Shown here piece after piece: positions 43,843-52,153 of a stretch of DNA of 64,000 nt. The position numbers were made by a program, and so were the translations under genes. The DNA comes from G965199725 sp965199725 (GTDB taxonomy: Bacteria > Pseudomonadota > Gammaproteobacteria > Nitrosococcales > Methylophagaceae): contig OZ241321.1 in NCBI GenBank assembly GCA_965199725.1, positions 1,054,001-1,118,000 of the forward strand, given 5' to 3'. Each line of letters starts with the position of its first letter. Positions within the stretch are counted from its first letter, which is position 1. The notes under the pieces were generated by a model that was not told where the DNA came from, ran no database searches, and was given only the letters and a program-made list of their open reading frames with translations.

Positions 43843-45243
43843 ATGGATAATGAATTGTCGGCTCTGGGGATTATATTCACAGAGTTTTATTACTGGGTCA
43901 CCGTCGTTTTCATGTTTTTGATTCATGCTGGCTTTTGTGTTTATGAAGTAGGCGTGTCTAGACGCAAAAACCATGTGCATACACTGATGAAAAACACGAT
44001 GCTCATTCCGTTAGTAACGGTAACATTTTATTATTTCGGCTGGTGGATTTATTTTGCCTTTCCGAATGGGCCATGGATTATAGGTGATCTTATCGCCGCG
44101 CCGTGGGCGATAGCCAACAGCGAATTAATGGGTACCCATATGGGCGGCGCACCTGCCACTGATGCATTAACAGCAGATGATACAGGGGGCTGGGCACGTA
44201 TTAACGGTGTATTCTGGGCCGCATTTTTGCTGTTTTCGTGGACAGCAGCATCTATCGTATCGGGTGCCTGTATTGAGCGGATAAAGTCAGGTGCTTTCTG
44301 GATTTTAGCCGTTTTGATCGGATCGGTCTGCTGGATTATTGATGCAGCATGGGGCTGGCATCCAGATGGTTGGATGGTACAGGTATTAGGTTATCATGAT
44401 GCCTATGCTTCAGGGGTTATTCATGCCATTGCTGGTGGTTTTGCCTTAGGTGTATTAGTCATTTTAGGCGCACGCATTGGTCGCTTTGGAAAAGATGGTT
44501 CTGTGCGGGTGATTGCGCCACATAACCCATGGCTGGTGACCGTTGGTTTATTCTTAATTTATACTGGTTTCTGGGGTTTCTATGCCGCCTGTAATGTACC
44601 TATGTGGGATATACAATCGGGTGATGAGGTATTTTTCTCTGCTACCAATATTTATCTTGCGCCAACTACGCTGTCAGCGATTACCTTTAACTTCTTAATG
44701 TCGTTATCAGGTGGGTTGTTGATGGGTTATCTGATATCTAAAGGCGATGCTTTCTGGACATATTCTTCTGGTTTAGCGGGTATCGTTGCCGCTTCAGCTG
44801 GTAATGATCTTTACCACCCTGTACAGGCTATGTTTATTGCCGCAGCGGGTGTATTTTTTATGTACAAAATGCACTATTGGGTTGAGCGCAACTTCCAGAT
44901 TGATGATGCGGTTGGTGCCGTGGCTGTTCATGGTTATGCTGGTTTCTTTGGTGTGGTTATTGCTGGATTTATGCTTTGGGGTTATCCGGCATCACCTAGT
45001 TATGATGCGCTTATTTCGCCATGGGGACAATTTCTTGGTGCTGTCATCATGTTTGGCGTGCTCGGCTTTATACCCGGTATTATTGCGGCAAAAATTCTCC
45101 ACTCGTTTGGTGCCTTGCGCATACCGCCTGAGGTTGAGTTAGCAGGCCTAGATGTAGCAGCAGAGATTGCTGCTGAAGCAGGCAATCAGGATATGCTGGC
45201 TGCTGAAAAAGAATATGCCCGCAATGCTGGTTTGTTGAAATAA
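43843..45243 (+). CDS. amt: Ammonium/methylamine transporter Amt family
   Basis: The 466-residue integral membrane protein has about 11 hydrophobic helices from residue 12 to 415 and the conserved glycine-rich Amt patches (for example VIHAIAGGFALGVLVILGAR near residue 190, SGGLLMGYLISKG near 290, AGIVAASAGNDLYHPVQAM). The context suggests uptake of methylamine or recovery of ammonium. It is preceded by 278 bp of non-coding sequence and followed closely by a small membrane protein. No glnK is beside it. Confidence 0.93.
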   Translation: MDNELSALGIIFTEFYYWVTVVFMFLIHAGFCVYEVGVSRRKNHVHTLMKNTMLIPLVTVTFYYFGWWIYFAFPNGPWIIGDLIAAPWAIANSELMGTHMGGAPATDALTADDTGGWARINGVFWAAFLLFSWTAASIVSGACIERIKSGAFWILAVLIGSVCWIIDAAWGWHPDGWMVQVLGYHDAYASGVIHAIAGGFALGVLVILGARIGRFGKDGSVRVIAPHNPWLVTVGLFLIYTGFWGFYAACNVPMWDIQSGDEVFFSATNIYLAPTTLSAITFNFLMSLSGGLLMGYLISKGDAFWTYSSGLAGIVAASAGNDLYHPVQAMFIAAAGVFFMYKMHYWVERNFQIDDAVGAVAVHGYAGFFGVVIAGFMLWGYPASPSYDALISPWGQFLGAVIMFGVLGFIPGIIAAKILHSFGALRIPPEVELAGLDVAAEIAAEAGNQDMLAAEKEYARNAGLLK

Positions 45244-45273
45244 GTGTAAATTGATAATTTAAGGAGAGCAATT

Positions 45274-45480
45274 ATGAGTACAGGTAATGTTGAAAGTTGG
45301 ACTGGTAGCATTGTTGATATTGGTCCAATGTATCCTTTCGTTGGCACTGAAACGTTGCTGTTCATACTGGGACTGTTATCCTGGTTACTATGGCATATCA
45401 TTCAATTCCGCGCTGAGAATCGGAATCTTGATGAGGAAGTAGCAAAATGTTCACAGATCATTAAGGATAGATTGGGTTAG
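45274..45480 (+). CDS. Small single-helix membrane protein following amt
   Basis: The 68-residue ORF has a good ribosome site (AAGGAGAG) 6-8 bp before the ATG and one hydrophobic helix (about residues 27-45, LLFILGLLSWLLWHIIQF) with a charged helical tail ending in KDRLG. It lies 30 bp after amt and is followed directly by a terminator, so it is cotranscribed. Not recognised as a named family. It may be an auxiliary of the transporter; this is inference. Confidence 0.7.
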   Translation: MSTGNVESWTGSIVDIGPMYPFVGTETLLFILGLLSWLLWHIIQFRAENRNLDEEVAKCSQIIKDRLG

Positions 45481-45518
45481 CGAAGTTGTAGCTCAACTAA
45501 TTTTCTGTGTTAAGTAAA

Positions 45519-45563
45519 AGCTCGCCTGATCATGTTTTTTATTGCTCAGGTGGGCTTTTTATT
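45519..45563 (+). terminator. Rho-independent terminator after the amt unit
   Basis: A stem of about 11 bp, AGCTCGCCTGA with TCAGGTGGGCT, loops over about 13 bases and is followed by a T-rich tract (TTTTTATTTAT). It lies 40 bp after the small membrane protein stop. Confidence 0.85.
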
Positions 45564-45629
45564 TATAAACGAATGGCTATAACACGATAAGATTAAAATT
45601 GATTTTATTTTTAAGGATTGAATGAATAT

Positions 45630-46127
45630 ATGTTGAGACAGGCGCTTGCCGTTTTACCTACGCGCCCGGCGGTCATTCTAGCACCTTGTATAGCGTTGTT
45701 GGTGCTTGGTTTATATTATATAGATCGGCATCAAAATTGCTTGGCACAGGCTGACTTTCGTCGTCATTTTATGCATGCTATGAATGAGGCTAGCGAAATT
45801 AGTGGTGGCGATGTCAATCTTATGACAGTGACTAGTTTTTCCTGGGATACATTGCAGATATTGACTGGATATAAACCCAACTTAAACTATATTCAAAATT
45901 GTCCTTTTAATTGGGATTGGAGCAAAGAAAAATTACAGCACTTGGTCGACAATCAACGCTTGACCATGCTGGTATTTACTGCTAAGGGGATTGTTAGCAG
46001 GTATTTGGAACTAGATGGTGCACTGATTGATTTTGAGCAGGTAAAAAATCGCTATAGTAACAGTGAAGCAAAGTTTAAAGTGGTGAAGGATAGAGCAACA
46101 GACACATTAATGATACGAGAGAAATAA
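45630..46127 (+). CDS. Hypothetical membrane-anchored protein
   Basis: From ATG 45630 (a TTG at 45618 is alternative; AAGGA lies before it) the protein is 165 residues. It has one hydrophobic helix (about 17-30, ILAPCIALLVLGLYY) and a polar remainder with several Cys, WDWSKEKL and a C-terminal KFKVVKDRATDTLMIREK. Topology suggests a short cytoplasmic N-terminus and a periplasmic body. Not recognised. It is a separate unit after the amt terminator. Confidence 0.65.
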   Translation: MLRQALAVLPTRPAVILAPCIALLVLGLYYIDRHQNCLAQADFRRHFMHAMNEASEISGGDVNLMTVTSFSWDTLQILTGYKPNLNYIQNCPFNWDWSKEKLQHLVDNQRLTMLVFTAKGIVSRYLELDGALIDFEQVKNRYSNSEAKFKVVKDRATDTLMIREK

Positions 46128-46475
46128 TAGCCAATTATTTTGCTAATTATGCACAGATAGACAGCATATCCTTAATAAGGTATAAGTTATTTGTTATAGG
46201 TAGGTTGCTCTGACTTAAGTTAAACATGATAATTTTTTTGGTTGTAACCATCGTTTTCTACTATTGTTTTAGATATTTTTTGCTAACTATTTGCGGTGTA
46301 TCTGTGCTACAATCTTAGCAGTGATATTTCGTCAGCTTTATTAAAGTAAGTGTTAAGTGGCAGAATCTCACTCGGTGCTATTTTTAAGTTTATAAGCGTT
46401 TGCGGGCACACTTAAAAACGCTGCGATATATTTTGCTTAGATTTAGATTTACAATTTTTATGAGGCTTATGTATT
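46128..46475. other. Intergenic region upstream of the porin gene
   Basis: About 350 bp without a gene. It contains the second copy of the shared 25-bp element at 46268-46292 and the TTAGC motif about 20 bp downstream, so the porin promoter is expected there. Nothing else was recognised. Confidence 0.55.
46268..46292 (+). promoter_or_regulatory. Shared 25-bp upstream element, copy 2 (upstream of porin)
   Basis: TTTAGATATTTTTTGCTAAC is nearly identical to the copies before mgdA and the cupin gene (one base differs in the first 20, G to A at position 6). The downstream -10-like CTACAAT and TTAGCAG fall at the same place as in the other two. Confidence 0.6.
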
Positions 46476-47198
46476 ATGAAAAAATTATTGCTACTATTAG
46501 CAGCTACTGGTACTTTATTTGTAGCAGCATCAAGCACAATGGCTTGGGAAAGCGGCGATCACTCAACCAGCGCGACTGTTTGGCTTACAAGCGACTATGT
46601 GTGGCGTGGTTATTCACAAACGGATGAAGACGCTGCTATTCAAGGCAGCTTTGACTATGCCCACAGTAGTGGTTTTTATGCAGGGGTCTGGGGGTCAAAC
46701 GTTGGCTTTGCTAAGGATGCTGATATTGAAATTGATATTTATGCTGGGTTTGCTAGTGATCTTGGCAGTGGATTAAGTTACGATGTTGGTGTATTGCGCT
46801 ATATTTATCCTGGTACCTCAAGTAAATCCAGTGATGGTAGTGGCGATCTTGACTGGAACGAATTTTACGGTTCTTTAGGTTATAGCTATTTCACAGTGGG
46901 TGTTGCTTACAGCAATGATTTTGCTAACTCAAGTGAAAACGCAATATACTACTCTGCTGGTTTTGATTATGAATTGCCGCAAGGTTTTGCGCTGAGTGCT
47001 GGTGTTGGTTATTATGATTATGATAAGAAAATCTATAAGGATAATAAAGTGACTGACTACCGTGTGGGCGTGTCAAAAGATCTCGCTGGCTTTACCTTTG
47101 ACCTGACTTACACAGATACCAATAGCGATGGCGAAAAGTCATACGGTAAGGATATTGCTGAAGGCCGTGCAATATTTACCGTTTCCAAATCCATGTAG
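46476..47198 (+). CDS. TorF family putative porin
   Basis: The 240-residue protein has a signal peptide (residues 1-23, ending TMA-WES) and the TorF/TIGR02001 pattern: SATVWLTSDYVWRGYSQTDE, GVWGSNVGFAKDADIEIDIY and many alternating aromatic strands, with a C-terminal FTVSKSM. It is an outer membrane beta-barrel thought to be a pore for small solutes. It sits inside the methylamine locus with the same upstream element as the mgd operon, which suggests coregulation and perhaps uptake of amines; the substrate is inferred only. A terminator follows. Confidence 0.85.
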   Translation: MKKLLLLLAATGTLFVAASSTMAWESGDHSTSATVWLTSDYVWRGYSQTDEDAAIQGSFDYAHSSGFYAGVWGSNVGFAKDADIEIDIYAGFASDLGSGLSYDVGVLRYIYPGTSSKSSDGSGDLDWNEFYGSLGYSYFTVGVAYSNDFANSSENAIYYSAGFDYELPQGFALSAGVGYYDYDKKIYKDNKVTDYRVGVSKDLAGFTFDLTYTDTNSDGEKSYGKDIAEGRAIFTVSKSM

Positions 47199-47257
47199 CA
47201 CAGCTTTAATGCTTTATTAGCTGGCTTTGTTTTTAGTTTGCCAGTCTCTATAACCTG

Positions 47258-47296
47258 AAAAGAGCGTGTCTTTTTTGTAAGATGCGCTCTTTTTGA
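47258..47296 (+). terminator. Rho-independent terminator after the porin gene
   Basis: AAAGAGCGTGTCTT pairs with AAGATGCGCTCTTT over a T-rich loop, followed by the T run of CTCTTTTTG. Two pairs are GU or mismatched. Placed 60 bp after the porin stop. Confidence 0.75.
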
Positions 47297-47376
47297 ATGT
47301 GGCAGGTGTCCTTGAGATAAAAAAGATAAACATTAATTATTGGTTGATGCCTTTTCTATCTTGCTGGCCTTTCCTC

Positions 47377-47401
47377 TTTAGGTATTTTTTGCTAATTGTT
47401 T
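47377..47401 (+). promoter_or_regulatory. Shared 25-bp upstream element, copy 3 (upstream of cupin)
   Basis: TTTAGGTATTTTTTGCTAAT matches the copy at 34016 in all but one base within the first 20. It is followed after about 20 bp by TGTTATTATCTTAG, which aligns with the corresponding position downstream of the other copies. Confidence 0.6.
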
Positions 47402-47559
47402 AAGCATTATGCCATGTTATTATCTTAGACTAATGATGCCGATTAGATTAGCACTTTAGTGGCAGTATTTAATTTGGTGAGTTATGCTTTAGCAGTTTTA
47501 GCTTTTAGTGTAGCTCTTTGAAATAGTTTTTTAATCCTTTTTAATCCTGAGGTAAAAAA

Positions 47560-47901
47560 ATGAAATATAAATCGCAAGCAATAAATGTTCAGCAACCTTC
47601 AATGAATGTAGAAGGCGTACCTGCGTGGCTGGGAGATACTTTTGTGTCTGACGATAAGGATAAAACTATCTGTGCTGGTTTTTTTCGCTTAGAAGCAGGC
47701 AGCCCATTAAAATATACTTACGACTATGACGAAATGAAATGCATTGTTGATGGTGAATTTATTATTACCGAAGATGCGACAGGGCAAAAAGTGCATGCTA
47801 AAAAAGGTGATGTATTTTATTTTGCTAACGGCGATGCCATCACCTTTGAAACACCTTCTTTTGGTGTTGGTTTTTTCTGTGGTCAACGTGATCCTTTATA
47901 G
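47560..47901 (+). CDS. Cupin-domain protein of the methylamine locus
   Basis: The 113-residue protein has a cupin/EutQ-like fold pattern: GFFRLEAGSPLKYTYDYDEM and the second motif KKGDVFYFANGDAITFETPS. Single-domain cupins of this kind recur in choline, ethanolamine and methylated-amine gene clusters; the reaction is not known. It has its own promoter element and stands alone between porin and dmmD. Start ATG after GAGGTAAAA. Confidence 0.75.
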   Translation: MKYKSQAINVQQPSMNVEGVPAWLGDTFVSDDKDKTICAGFFRLEAGSPLKYTYDYDEMKCIVDGEFIITEDATGQKVHAKKGDVFYFANGDAITFETPSFGVGFFCGQRDPL

Positions 47902-48135
47902 GCTTCAATAATCTAGTGCAGTTCTATTTTTGGCCTCATAATTTTGCACCAGCATTACTCTGTGGCAAGCAGTTTTTCAGTATAATTATTTTTGCCACTA
48001 TGCCCTTTTGCTGATGCATGAATATTCCCCAAGGTCACAAGTTAAACCTCATCAGTGCCTTTTATGGCAACTTTATTAATATGGTAAAGCTGTTATATTA
48101 AACTTAGCTGATGAGTTAGATAGCAGAGATGATTT

Positions 48136-49296
48136 ATGGCAAGACATTCGGTTTTAAATGACAGGCATAGGGCGCTTGGCGCTAATCTTGATGAGGAATC
48201 GTGGAATGGTATGCCGATTCCTTTGCGCTATAGCAGATCCCCACATGATGAGGTCATTGCTGTCAGGACAAGAGCTGGTTTATATGATGTGAGCGCGCTC
48301 AATATAATCAATATATCTGGACCTGATGCTGAACAGGTAATAGATAGATTGGTTGCTGTGGACGTCACAGCGATGACTGACGGTGAGTCGCGTTTAGCGG
48401 CTGCTTTGGGTGATGAGGGTAGTATTTGTGATGACATTATGGTTATCCGCTATAAAAGTGATACGTTCCGTTTATCCCATGGCAGTGGCGCTACACCAGA
48501 GAATCTGGCGATGTTAGCTCAGGGGAAAAATGTGACGATTGTACCTGATCACGATGTACATATTTTATCGCTTCAGGGGCCGAAATCATTAGCAGTTCTG
48601 GCGCCACATACCAATTTTGAGTTGTCCGCCTTACCTTATTTTGAGCACAAAAGAGCACAAGTTTTTGGCTATGATGTCTATGTGGCGCGTGGCGGTTATT
48701 CTGGTGAATTAGGCTATGAAGTGTATTGCACTGCTAAAGATGCAGTTGCTATTTGGGACAATATACTTGAGGCAGGTCGGGAAGTTAACGTAATAGCAGC
48801 TTCGTGGGATTCATTGGAACTGGCACGTGTTGAGGCCTGTCTATTGTTTTTCCCTTACGATATGCCAGAAGGTGACACTACGCCGTGGGAAGTCAATATG
48901 GCGTGGGGAGTTGATGTTAATAAAAAAGGCGATTATCTCGGTAAACAAGCTGTGCTTAGGTTGCGCGGTCGTGAACGTGTCAAACATGTAGGCGTGATCT
49001 GTAACAGCAATATGGCCGTTGATTCTGGCGACAAACTGTTTAAAGATGGTCAAGAGGTAGGCATAGTGACCACTGCCAGCTTTAGTGAATATTTGATGCA
49101 ATCTATTGCCATGGTTCATATTAAACCGGAGTTTTCCCAGATTGGTACGCAGGTAGCCGTGCAGGGTAGCCAAACGTGTAGCGCACAGGTAGTTCAGACA
49201 CCATTTTATGATCCTGGGCGCCTTAGGACACATCCGGAACAATATCAACGACAATCGCTATATACAGGCGGCCTTGATAACATAATGGCAGTTTAG
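48136..49296 (+). CDS. dmmD: GcvT-like aminomethyltransferase, DmmD
   Basis: The 386-residue protein is a tetrahydrofolate-binding T-protein relative: VRTRAGLYDVSALNIINISG near residue 40, GGYSGELGYEVYCTAKDAVA near 190, and the C-terminal LGKQAVLRLRGRERVKHVG. It is first of four closely packed genes D-A-B-C. In Ruegeria dmmD is needed for growth on methylated amines although not for monooxygenase activity in E. coli; accepting the C1 unit released from dimethylamine is a natural role. Gene-letter assignment follows that gene order. Confidence 0.78.
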   Translation: MARHSVLNDRHRALGANLDEESWNGMPIPLRYSRSPHDEVIAVRTRAGLYDVSALNIINISGPDAEQVIDRLVAVDVTAMTDGESRLAAALGDEGSICDDIMVIRYKSDTFRLSHGSGATPENLAMLAQGKNVTIVPDHDVHILSLQGPKSLAVLAPHTNFELSALPYFEHKRAQVFGYDVYVARGGYSGELGYEVYCTAKDAVAIWDNILEAGREVNVIAASWDSLELARVEACLLFFPYDMPEGDTTPWEVNMAWGVDVNKKGDYLGKQAVLRLRGRERVKHVGVICNSNMAVDSGDKLFKDGQEVGIVTTASFSEYLMQSIAMVHIKPEFSQIGTQVAVQGSQTCSAQVVQTPFYDPGRLRTHPEQYQRQSLYTGGLDNIMAV

Positions 49297-49311
49297 AGCG
49301 GGATCTATTTT

Positions 49312-49917
49312 GTGAATCGACAGTACTGGATTAGAAGCAAGCCTGTTTATTCAACTCTTTACTGGCGCTATCAGGCCAGCCAACATATTGTGGTTGCTGA
49401 AGGTGATGGCGGTGGTATGGCGATAGTTAAGCTGTTACAGCAAAAGTATCCTAGTCAGCCAGTCAGCGGTTTTTATGTCTGTGCAGGCCATTCACCAAAA
49501 GAGTATGGCAATATTATTGCTCATCTGACAGATAACGAATTTACCAATTTTGAGGATGTAAAATCTGCCTTGTCAGCTTTAGAAGACATGTTGTCTGCTT
49601 GCCGAATGGGTTCACAATTTTATGTTGCTGGTACCGAGCAGTTTATTTGGTCAGTGGCGCATATATTAGCGCCCTTTGGTGTTCAGGATGACGACATAGT
49701 AAAAGAATTGTGCGGTACCTTGGCGCGCCCCGTTTATTGTGTACATTGTCAGACAATCACTCAGGATGTGCATGACAATATTACACCATGCAGTGGCTGC
49801 CAGAAATATTTATTTGTACGTGACCATTTTTCCCGTAAGCTGGGTGCCTACATGGGGGTAATGGTTGATGCTGAGCAGCCCGGCGATATACCAGATATAC
49901 AGGAGGTGTATCCATGA
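49312..49917 (+). CDS. dmmA: Dimethylamine monooxygenase subunit DmmA-like
   Basis: GTG start at 49312, 201 residues. A C-terminal zinc-binding pattern is clear: VYCVHCQTIT followed by PCSGCQKYLFVRDHFSRKLG, ending in acidic residues, as in the DmmA-like C-terminal domain. The N-terminal part has a short nucleotide-binding-like fold (VVAEGDGGGMAIVKLLQQ). It is 15 bp after dmmD; the stop overlaps dmmB as ATGA. One of the three proteins needed for dimethylamine monooxygenase activity. Confidence 0.8.
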   Translation: MNRQYWIRSKPVYSTLYWRYQASQHIVVAEGDGGGMAIVKLLQQKYPSQPVSGFYVCAGHSPKEYGNIIAHLTDNEFTNFEDVKSALSALEDMLSACRMGSQFYVAGTEQFIWSVAHILAPFGVQDDDIVKELCGTLARPVYCVHCQTITQDVHDNITPCSGCQKYLFVRDHFSRKLGAYMGVMVDAEQPGDIPDIQEVYP

Positions 49918-50867
49918 GCACAGTTAAGGTATCTGTGGCTGCTGTGAGTCAAGTTGCCGAATCTATAAAACAGTTTACCCTGGCAGCAAGCAATGGCGGA
50001 GAGTTACCATTATTTTCTGGCGGTAGCCATATTGTTGTGGAGATGAATATAGACGGACGGATTCACCGTAATCCTTATTCGTTGATGAGTAATCCTGAAC
50101 AAAACGATCATTATCAGATTGGAGTATTAAAGCAACAGCTTTCTCGTGGCGGTTCAGTATTTATGCACGAGAAAGTTGAAGCTGGTACCGAGCTTAACAT
50201 TAGTTATCCAACCAATTTGTTTACCATTTCCAGGTTATCGAAGAAAAATGTTCTTGTTGCTGGCGGCATAGGCATTACTCCATTTATGTCGCAGATATAT
50301 GATTTGAACAGGTTAGGCTTAGATTATGAACTACATTATGCCTATCGCAAACCTGAAACAGGCGCTTTTCGTGATAAGTTACAGCAGATGGCGGCAGAGA
50401 AGAGCAAATTTTATGTTGATAGCGAAGGATGTAGATTAGATATTGCCAAATTACTCTCTGTACAACCACTTGGTACACACGTATATGTTTGTGGGCCACA
50501 GTCAATGGTGGATGGTGTGATTAAAACCGCTAGAAACTTAGGTTGGCCAGAAAAACATATCCATAGTGAAAAGTTTCTAGCGCCCAAGCCGGGCAAACCT
50601 TTTGTTGTCAGCCTAGCAAAATCAAGATTGGACGTTGAAGTATCCAGCGATACGAGTATGTTGGAGGCAATGGAAGAAGCCGGTGTTGATGCGCCTTATC
50701 TTTGTCGTGGTGGTGCCTGCGGGCGTTGTGAGCTGGATGTTTTAGAGTGTGACGGCATAATTATACACAATGATCACTATCTTTCTGAGCAGGAAAAGCG
50801 ATCAGGCAAGAAAATTATGCCTTGTGTGTCACGTGCAGAATGTAGCCGTATAGTAGTTAATATTTGA
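49914..50867 (+). CDS. dmmB: Dimethylamine monooxygenase reductase DmmB-like
   Basis: The 317-residue reductase of the phthalate dioxygenase type has an FMN-binding domain (RNPYSLMSNPEQ), an NAD-binding domain (NVLVAGGIGITPFMSQI, about residue 105), and a C-terminal plant-type 2Fe-2S domain with CRGGACGRCELDV and later PCVSR for the four cysteines. It passes NADH electrons to the haem oxygenase subunit. ATGA overlap with dmmA. Confidence 0.87.
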   Translation: MSTVKVSVAAVSQVAESIKQFTLAASNGGELPLFSGGSHIVVEMNIDGRIHRNPYSLMSNPEQNDHYQIGVLKQQLSRGGSVFMHEKVEAGTELNISYPTNLFTISRLSKKNVLVAGGIGITPFMSQIYDLNRLGLDYELHYAYRKPETGAFRDKLQQMAAEKSKFYVDSEGCRLDIAKLLSVQPLGTHVYVCGPQSMVDGVIKTARNLGWPEKHIHSEKFLAPKPGKPFVVSLAKSRLDVEVSSDTSMLEAMEEAGVDAPYLCRGGACGRCELDVLECDGIIIHNDHYLSEQEKRSGKKIMPCVSRAECSRIVVNI

Positions 50868-50873
50868 GGTGTA

Positions 50874-51917
50874 ATGATGGGTCAAATCTTTAACAAGGAA
50901 ACATTCCGTGATGATTATACATATGCTAACTCGCCCAAGGCTATTAAGCGATTTCCTTTTCCTTTTGCTGAAGACGAATATATGTATTCTGTTAATATTG
51001 AGCGCCATGTTGCCACTGATCCGGGATCAGTGACCGAGTTTATGATTGATGTTGATGAACATTATGTTGCCGAGTGTGAAGATCGGGCAATCACATTGGC
51101 GAAAGACAGTAACCGTCTTTTGTGTCTGCCCCACATGATGGATGCACAATGGGATGTTCTGGAGCTTATTATGACGTGTTTTAGCAAGGATTATCCCGAG
51201 CAATTTAACTTGCAGAAAAAGGGCAATAACTGGTCGTGGGTTAATAAGCCGCTCAATATTAAAGACGACTTTGTATTTGGCGATGTTAGTTCTTTACCAA
51301 TGGAGCCATTGGAATATATTGGTCGGCAGGTCCAAGGGGACTGGGTATTAATGGATCAGCGTGACGATAACTTATTTGCTGATGCTGGTATCATAACCAG
51401 TCAGGCTGATTGGTCAATGGCGGTTGATTGTGGCATGTCATTTAAGGAATGGCACGGCCCTGTACCTATTGCTGATGAGTTAGGTGTTTTTGATCGTGCA
51501 CTTAAATACCTATTGCATCTGCAACTTGGTAGTCCAGTAAGGCGCTTAAACTGGACGATGACCATTAATCCGCGCTTAGATACTGCTCCTGAGACTGCCC
51601 CTGTTTGGGCCCCTGAACAAACCGGACTGACGCTTGAAAATATTGCTGATAAGGCACACTTAAGGGTTGAGCTACAAGGGTTGTTTCGCTTGCCAAGAAG
51701 TAATGCCATTGCATTTAGCATCCGTGGCTATTTAATCAGTATGAAGGAACTGGTAACTTATCCACGCTGGGCAAAACGTATGCACCGTGTGTTGCGTGAT
51801 CTCAACCCAGAGCTTGCCGAGTACAAAGGCATTTCTGACTACCAGAATCTAGTAGTAGAACACCTATCGCAGTTTGATGATGGTGAGGAATTAGGTTTTG
51901 GTACTCACCCAGAGTAA
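50874..51917 (+). CDS. dmmC: Haem-dependent oxidative N-demethylase subunit DmmC (PF11927)
   Basis: The 347-residue protein belongs to the haem-dependent oxidative N-demethylase family (DUF3445/PF11927), recognised by RLLCLPHMMDAQWDVLELIM, then a central part with MTINPRLDTAPE, and RVELQGLFRLPRSNAIAFSI near residue 265. This is the oxygen-activating subunit that removes one methyl from dimethylamine. Start ATG 50874 (a second ATG follows) after GAGGTGTA, 7 bp after dmmB. Last gene of the rightward locus. Confidence 0.85.
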   Translation: MMGQIFNKETFRDDYTYANSPKAIKRFPFPFAEDEYMYSVNIERHVATDPGSVTEFMIDVDEHYVAECEDRAITLAKDSNRLLCLPHMMDAQWDVLELIMTCFSKDYPEQFNLQKKGNNWSWVNKPLNIKDDFVFGDVSSLPMEPLEYIGRQVQGDWVLMDQRDDNLFADAGIITSQADWSMAVDCGMSFKEWHGPVPIADELGVFDRALKYLLHLQLGSPVRRLNWTMTINPRLDTAPETAPVWAPEQTGLTLENIADKAHLRVELQGLFRLPRSNAIAFSIRGYLISMKELVTYPRWAKRMHRVLRDLNPELAEYKGISDYQNLVVEHLSQFDDGEELGFGTHPE

Positions 51918-52071
51918 GTTGCCAAGTCCATATAATCTTTTAAGGTTAGATATTGGCTTTTTAATCTGACAGCAGATTGGTCAATATCGAACGCAGACTG
52001 GATATAACACCCACATCTCCAGGGAAGCCGATCTATTAAATACATCTTGCTTAAAGTGATTTTAAGCAACC

Positions 52072-52079
52072 CGTTATAA
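52072..52079. repeat. 8-bp target site duplication, left copy (CGTTATAA)
   Basis: CGTTATAA is repeated at 53912-53919, immediately outside the two inverted ends of element 2. Confidence 0.75.
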
Positions 52080-52103
52080 CTTAGGACAACACATGAATTG
52101 CGA
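52080..52103. other. Left terminal site of mini-element 2
   Basis: CTTAGGACAACACATG followed by AATTGCGA; the last 17 bases match the right end in inverted orientation. The first two bases are CT where the other ends have TG. Confidence 0.7.
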
Positions 52104-52110
52104 CATCCGA

Positions 52111-52150
52111 GATAAAGCGGGATAAAGCGGGATTTAGCGGGATAAATCCA
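52111..52150. repeat. 10-bp phased repeat array near the left end of element 2
   Basis: Decamers GATAAAGCGG twice, GATTTAGCGG and GATAAATCCA in tandem. Read on the other strand (CCGCTTTATC) they resemble the decamers of element 1 (CCGCTATTAC). Same position relative to the end. Confidence 0.7.
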
Positions 52151-52153
52151 ACA

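Larger units (their letters stand above)
47199..47559. other. Intergenic region between porin and cupin genes
   Basis: About 360 bp containing the porin terminator (47258-47296) and the third shared element (47377-47401). Nothing else was recognised. Confidence 0.55.
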
